From the NCBI GenBank assembly GCA_900752425.1, contig CAADVE010000068.1, forward strand, positions 1-5,919: a DNA stretch of 5,919 bases, given 5' to 3'. A model generated the notes under the pieces. The model was not told the DNA's origin and made no database searches. It saw nothing but the letters and a program-made list of their open reading frames with translations. Every line of letters starts with the position of its first letter. Within the stretch, counting starts at the first letter, position 1. Source of the stretch: an uncultured Collinsella sp. Lineage in GTDB: Bacteria > Actinomycetota > Coriobacteriia > Coriobacteriales > Coriobacteriaceae. Shown here in pieces: positions 3,268-5,919 of the stretch. The position numbers were made by a program, and so were the translations under genes.

Positions 3268-5919
3268 ATGGCAAGCTATAGCCCACAGCACTTTGAGCCT
3301 CGGGCCAAGGCCGTCAACGTCAAGGGCGTTGCCAACCGCGCCGTCGCAACCGTTTTGACGGCGGGCCTCATCGCTCAGCCGCTCATGTCGCCGCTGGCGG
3401 CAATCGCCGCGCCGTCAACCGATAACGGCGATTCTGTTCAGGGGGGGGGTAGTTCTGTAGAGAACACCGTTGTCGCCGGTAACCAGGCGGTCGTAAAGAC
3501 GGCTGCCCAGCTGGCCGAGGAGTCGGCAAAGCAGCTCAAGGACGCTCAGGCCGCCTACGATGCGGCCCAGAAGAAGGCCGACGCGGCGGGCCAGTCTCAA
3601 AAGCAGGCGCAGCAGCAAAGAGACCATGCTGCAAAGGCCCTGAGCGACAACACGGCCGAGCAGAATGCGGCAGAAGTCGCCGCGCTTCATGAGAAGATTG
3701 ACGAGCTTAAGGCGGCCGTCGACAAGGCCGAGCAACAGCAGAAGAAGCTGGACGACCTGAACGGCCAGCTCGATCAGGCCAACAAGAGCGTCGATGAAAA
3801 GACCCAGGCGCTCAAGGATGCCGAGACAAAGCGCGACGAAGCCAAGAAAGCCCTCGATGACGCCAAGGCCAAGCTCGAGGCCATGGATGGGTACGAGGCC
3901 GCCAAGAAGGCCGTCGATGACGCGCAGGCAAAACTCGATGCAGCGAACGCCGATGTGAAGACTGCCGAGGGTGAGCTCGATGCCGCCAAGACGGCTCTCT
4001 CCAATGCCGAGAAGGCAAAGAGCGATGCCGAGTCTGCTCTGACGTCCGCTCAGGCAAAGAAAAAGCAGACCGCCGCTGCCCTCGTTGCTGCAAAAACCGC
4101 ACATGACAACGCCCAGCTGAAGCTGGATCAGGCGCAGGCTGAGCTCGATGCCGCTACTTCTGGCACGGGCGTCGATCTGGGTGCGCTCGAGGCCGCGAAG
4201 ATTACCGCTGCCAACGAGCTTGCTACCGCGAAGAGCGCCCTTGACGCCGCGACTGCCGCCGACGCTACTGCACAGTCGAATCTCAAAAATGCCCAGGCTG
4301 CCGTTCCTACTGCTCAGGAGCGTGTCAACTCCGCTAATACTGCCGTGTCATCCGCGCAGGCTGCATACGACGAGGCGAACGCGAAGTTCAGCGACGCGAA
4401 GGGCAAGTACACCACCGCCAAGGATGCATACGAGCAAGCTCAGCAGACCGAGGGCGATAAGAAGGCCGAGTACGACCGACTCGTCGAGGTTCGCAAGCAG
4501 AAGCAGAAGGCCTACGATGCCGCCAACGCCGACGTCACTGCTGCGGGAAAAGCCCGCGACGCTGCGAACGCCGAGGTCGAGAAGCTTAACCAGCAGATTG
4601 CCGACCTCAAGTCGAACATGACCGTAGACCAGAATGTCATCAACCAGGGTATGTTCGGCTTCTTGAGCTATATCAGCGGCGGCAGCCAGTTCACGGCCAT
4701 GCAGAAAAAGAACGCCAAGGATGCCGTATCGATGCTGACCGGTGCTGATGACAAGGCCGAATGGTATGACGAGTACGTCGATCAGGACATGTCTCGCGAC
4801 ACCAACCCGCTTTCCTTGGAGCAGATGCGCAACGCCCTGACCTACCTCGACACCCAGAACAACCTCCGCAAGGCGAACGGCCAGTCGGCGCTCAGCGTCA
4901 GCCTTCGCATGATTGTTGCCGCTGCACTGAACGTGTCTTATTCATCGAATAATGATTTGAAGCACTCAAACTGCTACTGGGACAATGGAGAAAATCTCGC
5001 AGATGGCGGCGGAGCATACACCGGCGGTGAGACTGAGGATACCCTCGGCTGGCCCTACACCAGGCTCTATACTTGGGAGAAGAAGATCTTCGACAAGTAT
5101 GTAGAGCAGTATGGCGACGAACTCGGCAAATACCGATATGAGTCCTATTACATCTATCAGAACTACAAGAGCATCTACCATGAGTGCGGGCACTATCTTA
5201 ACATCGTCGATTCTGCTACGGTCGCAATCGGTATTGCAACGGGTAGCGGAAAGAACGCCGATTCCGAGGTAACCGCATTCGATTACAGCGAGGATGACAC
5301 TCAGGCTGACTTCACTGTCTCCGAGTTCAAGAAGCTCCTGAACGACTACATCGATGTCGCCTACAATGCAGGCGGCACGCAGGAGCAGAAGGAGCAGCTC
5401 AAGCAGCTGCAGGAGAAGCTCGCCGAGGCAGAACGGGCTTCCGCCGCTGCCGATACATCGTATCAAGCCGCCACGAGCAGGCAAACCGCTGCGCAGGATG
5501 CCCTCACCGCGGCCGATACGAGCGTGAATACCGCCAAGGGCGAGTACGAGAAGGCAAAGTCTGCTACCGCTGCGGCCAAGACCGCCTATGACGCGGCCGA
5601 TGCAAATTTGAAGCGTATCGACATCGCGACGCCGAAGGCGAACCTTGATGCCGCCAAGAGCGAGGCTGCCGCTGCCAAGTCCGCGCTCGACGCCGCCAAC
5701 GCAAAGCTCTCCGAATGCCAGAAGAAGGCGCAGGAGGCCGCTGTCCGCAAGACCGAGGCGCAGGCTGCTCGCGATGACGCCCAGGCGAAGTTCGACAAGG
5801 CCAAAAAAGCCTATGACGATGCTACCGCTTCGGTCGAGGACCTCACCGCCAAGCTCGCTGCCGCAAGGGCGGATCTTGAGAGCAAAAAGAGTGCGCTCGA
5901 TGCCGCCACGAAGGCCGAC
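3268..5919 (+). CDS. Exported coiled-coil surface protein with CAP-like domain, 3' partial
   Basis: At least 884 residues, open at the window end. A long signal peptide has a basic n-region (R12, K14, K19, R24), a hydrophobic core (about 25-45) and a likely cleavage after A47 in AIA-A. A short linker contains Gly59-Gly61, encoded by the G9 tract. Residues about 70-450 are Ala/Lys/Asp/Glu/Gln-rich with heptad-like spacing and almost no Pro, a long coiled coil with a Gly-containing break near 296-304. Residues about 517-655 form a CAP/SCP (PF00188-like) domain: NNLRKANG, KHS with His566, GENLA with Glu575, TWE with Glu604, and GHYLNIV with His642. A second coiled coil runs from about 705 to the end. 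The coiled-coil/CAP layout recalls SEC10/PgrA-type surface proteins of Gram-positives (similarity judged by eye). A wall anchor such as LPXTG would be expected downstream but cannot be seen. A role in adhesion or envelope spacing is inference. The signal peptide, CAP domain and coils are clear. Confidence 0.9.
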   Translation, partial: MASYSPQHFEPRAKAVNVKGVANRAVATVLTAGLIAQPLMSPLAAIAAPSTDNGDSVQGGGSSVENTVVAGNQAVVKTAAQLAEESAKQLKDAQAAYDAAQKKADAAGQSQKQAQQQRDHAAKALSDNTAEQNAAEVAALHEKIDELKAAVDKAEQQQKKLDDLNGQLDQANKSVDEKTQALKDAETKRDEAKKALDDAKAKLEAMDGYEAAKKAVDDAQAKLDAANADVKTAEGELDAAKTALSNAEKAKSDAESALTSAQAKKKQTAAALVAAKTAHDNAQLKLDQAQAELDAATSGTGVDLGALEAAKITAANELATAKSALDAATAADATAQSNLKNAQAAVPTAQERVNSANTAVSSAQAAYDEANAKFSDAKGKYTTAKDAYEQAQQTEGDKKAEYDRLVEVRKQKQKAYDAANADVTAAGKARDAANAEVEKLNQQIADLKSNMTVDQNVINQGMFGFLSYISGGSQFTAMQKKNAKDAVSMLTGADDKAEWYDEYVDQDMSRDTNPLSLEQMRNALTYLDTQNNLRKANGQSALSVSLRMIVAAALNVSYSSNNDLKHSNCYWDNGENLADGGGAYTGGETEDTLGWPYTRLYTWEKKIFDKYVEQYGDELGKYRYESYYIYQNYKSIYHECGHYLNIVDSATVAIGIATGSGKNADSEVTAFDYSEDDTQADFTVSEFKKLLNDYIDVAYNAGGTQEQKEQLKQLQEKLAEAERASAAADTSYQAATSRQTAAQDALTAADTSVNTAKGEYEKAKSATAAAKTAYDAADANLKRIDIATPKANLDAAKSEAAAAKSALDAANAKLSECQKKAQEAAVRKTEAQAARDDAQAKFDKAKKAYDDATASVEDLTAKLAAARADLESKKSALDAATKAD
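3441..3449 (+). repeat. G9 homopolymer tract inside the surface-protein gene
   Basis: Nine G residues span codons 58-61 (Gln-Gly-Gly-Gly), just after the signal peptide. With nine the frame is open. With ten, the codon after Gly61 becomes TAG. With eight, TAG follows three codons later. The tract therefore has the form of a slipped-strand contingency locus. A homopolymer length error in sequencing remains possible. Confidence 0.6.
3841..3960 (+). repeat. Tandem 60-bp (20-residue) repeat in the coiled coil
   Basis: Two adjacent 60-base units begin AKKALDDAKAKLEA (3841) and AKKAVDDAQAKLDA (3901), with close DNA similarity over the first 40 or so bases. This suggests the coiled coil grew by duplication. 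Looser copies of DAAKSALDAA-like units occur at several places, including near 5650-5700. Confidence 0.6.
4816..5232 (+). other. CAP/SCP-like domain between two coiled coils
   Basis: This segment encodes residues about 517-655 of the surface protein. The four cavity residues typical of CAP proteins are present in order: His566, Glu575, Glu604 and His642. Trp603 precedes the second Glu, as is common. CAP domains in bacteria are secreted and have varied or unknown activities. Cys569 and Cys640 lie beside cavity residues and could form a disulfide. Confidence 0.75.

Noticed and set aside
3161..3358. Short plus-strand frame starting at ATG 3161, overlapping the surface-protein start
   Set aside because: The AGGAG before it is only one base from the ATG, too close to work, and the product resembles nothing. 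The frame overlaps the true start, which has a better site.
3415..4104. Long minus-strand open frame opposite the first coiled coil
   Set aside because: It is a Leu/Gly-rich mirror of the Lys/Ala/Asp codons on the plus strand, with no ribosome binding site or family resemblance. The plus-strand protein has clear domains.
4966..5484. Minus-strand open frame opposite the CAP domain
   Set aside because: The plus-strand frame carries the CAP motifs and continues through it. The minus frame has no recognisable motifs.
3841..5919. Regularly repeated DNA words in the coiled-coil coding region, considered as a possible repeat array
   Set aside because: The repeats are in frame, variable and encode heptad-like protein. 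There are no constant repeats with unique spacers, so this is not CRISPR.

Overview
The window looks like a chromosomal segment from a high-GC Gram-positive gut actinobacterium of the Coriobacteriia, most like Collinsella. That placement is inference from GC-rich codon use, good Shine-Dalgarno sites and the gene types. No rRNA or other taxonomic marker is present.

Layout. Positions 1-233 carry no gene: a strongly G-biased tract (about 1-60), a hairpin followed by a T run (53-87), then a leader for the first gene. At 234-1193 (+) is a complete 3-hydroxyacyl-CoA dehydrogenase of an unusual short subfamily. At 1280-1751 (+) is the C-terminal remnant of an aryl-sulfate sulfotransferase; its likely original ribosome binding site and ATG now open a 6-codon frame that stops at once, as expected from an internal deletion. 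At 1821-2960 (-), convergent with it, is a DUF389 multi-pass membrane protein carrying a textbook EF-hand loop in a loop between membrane segments. A divergent intergenic region of about 300 bp (2961-3267) holds a perfect 12-bp palindrome, helically phased direct repeats and candidate promoters. From 3268 to the window end (+) runs a large exported surface protein: signal peptide, long Ala/Lys/Asp/Glu-rich coiled coil, a CAP/SCP-like domain with all four cavity residues, then a second coiled coil. Its 3' end lies outside the window.

The genes do not form one pathway. The first is metabolic, the second is decayed, the third is a membrane protein of unknown function and the fourth is a cell-surface protein. 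The most interesting signal is a G9 homopolymer (3441-3449) just after the signal peptide of the surface protein. Losing or gaining one G brings a TAG stop within a few codons in either direction, so the tract has the form of a slipped-strand ON/OFF switch, and this copy is in the ON state.
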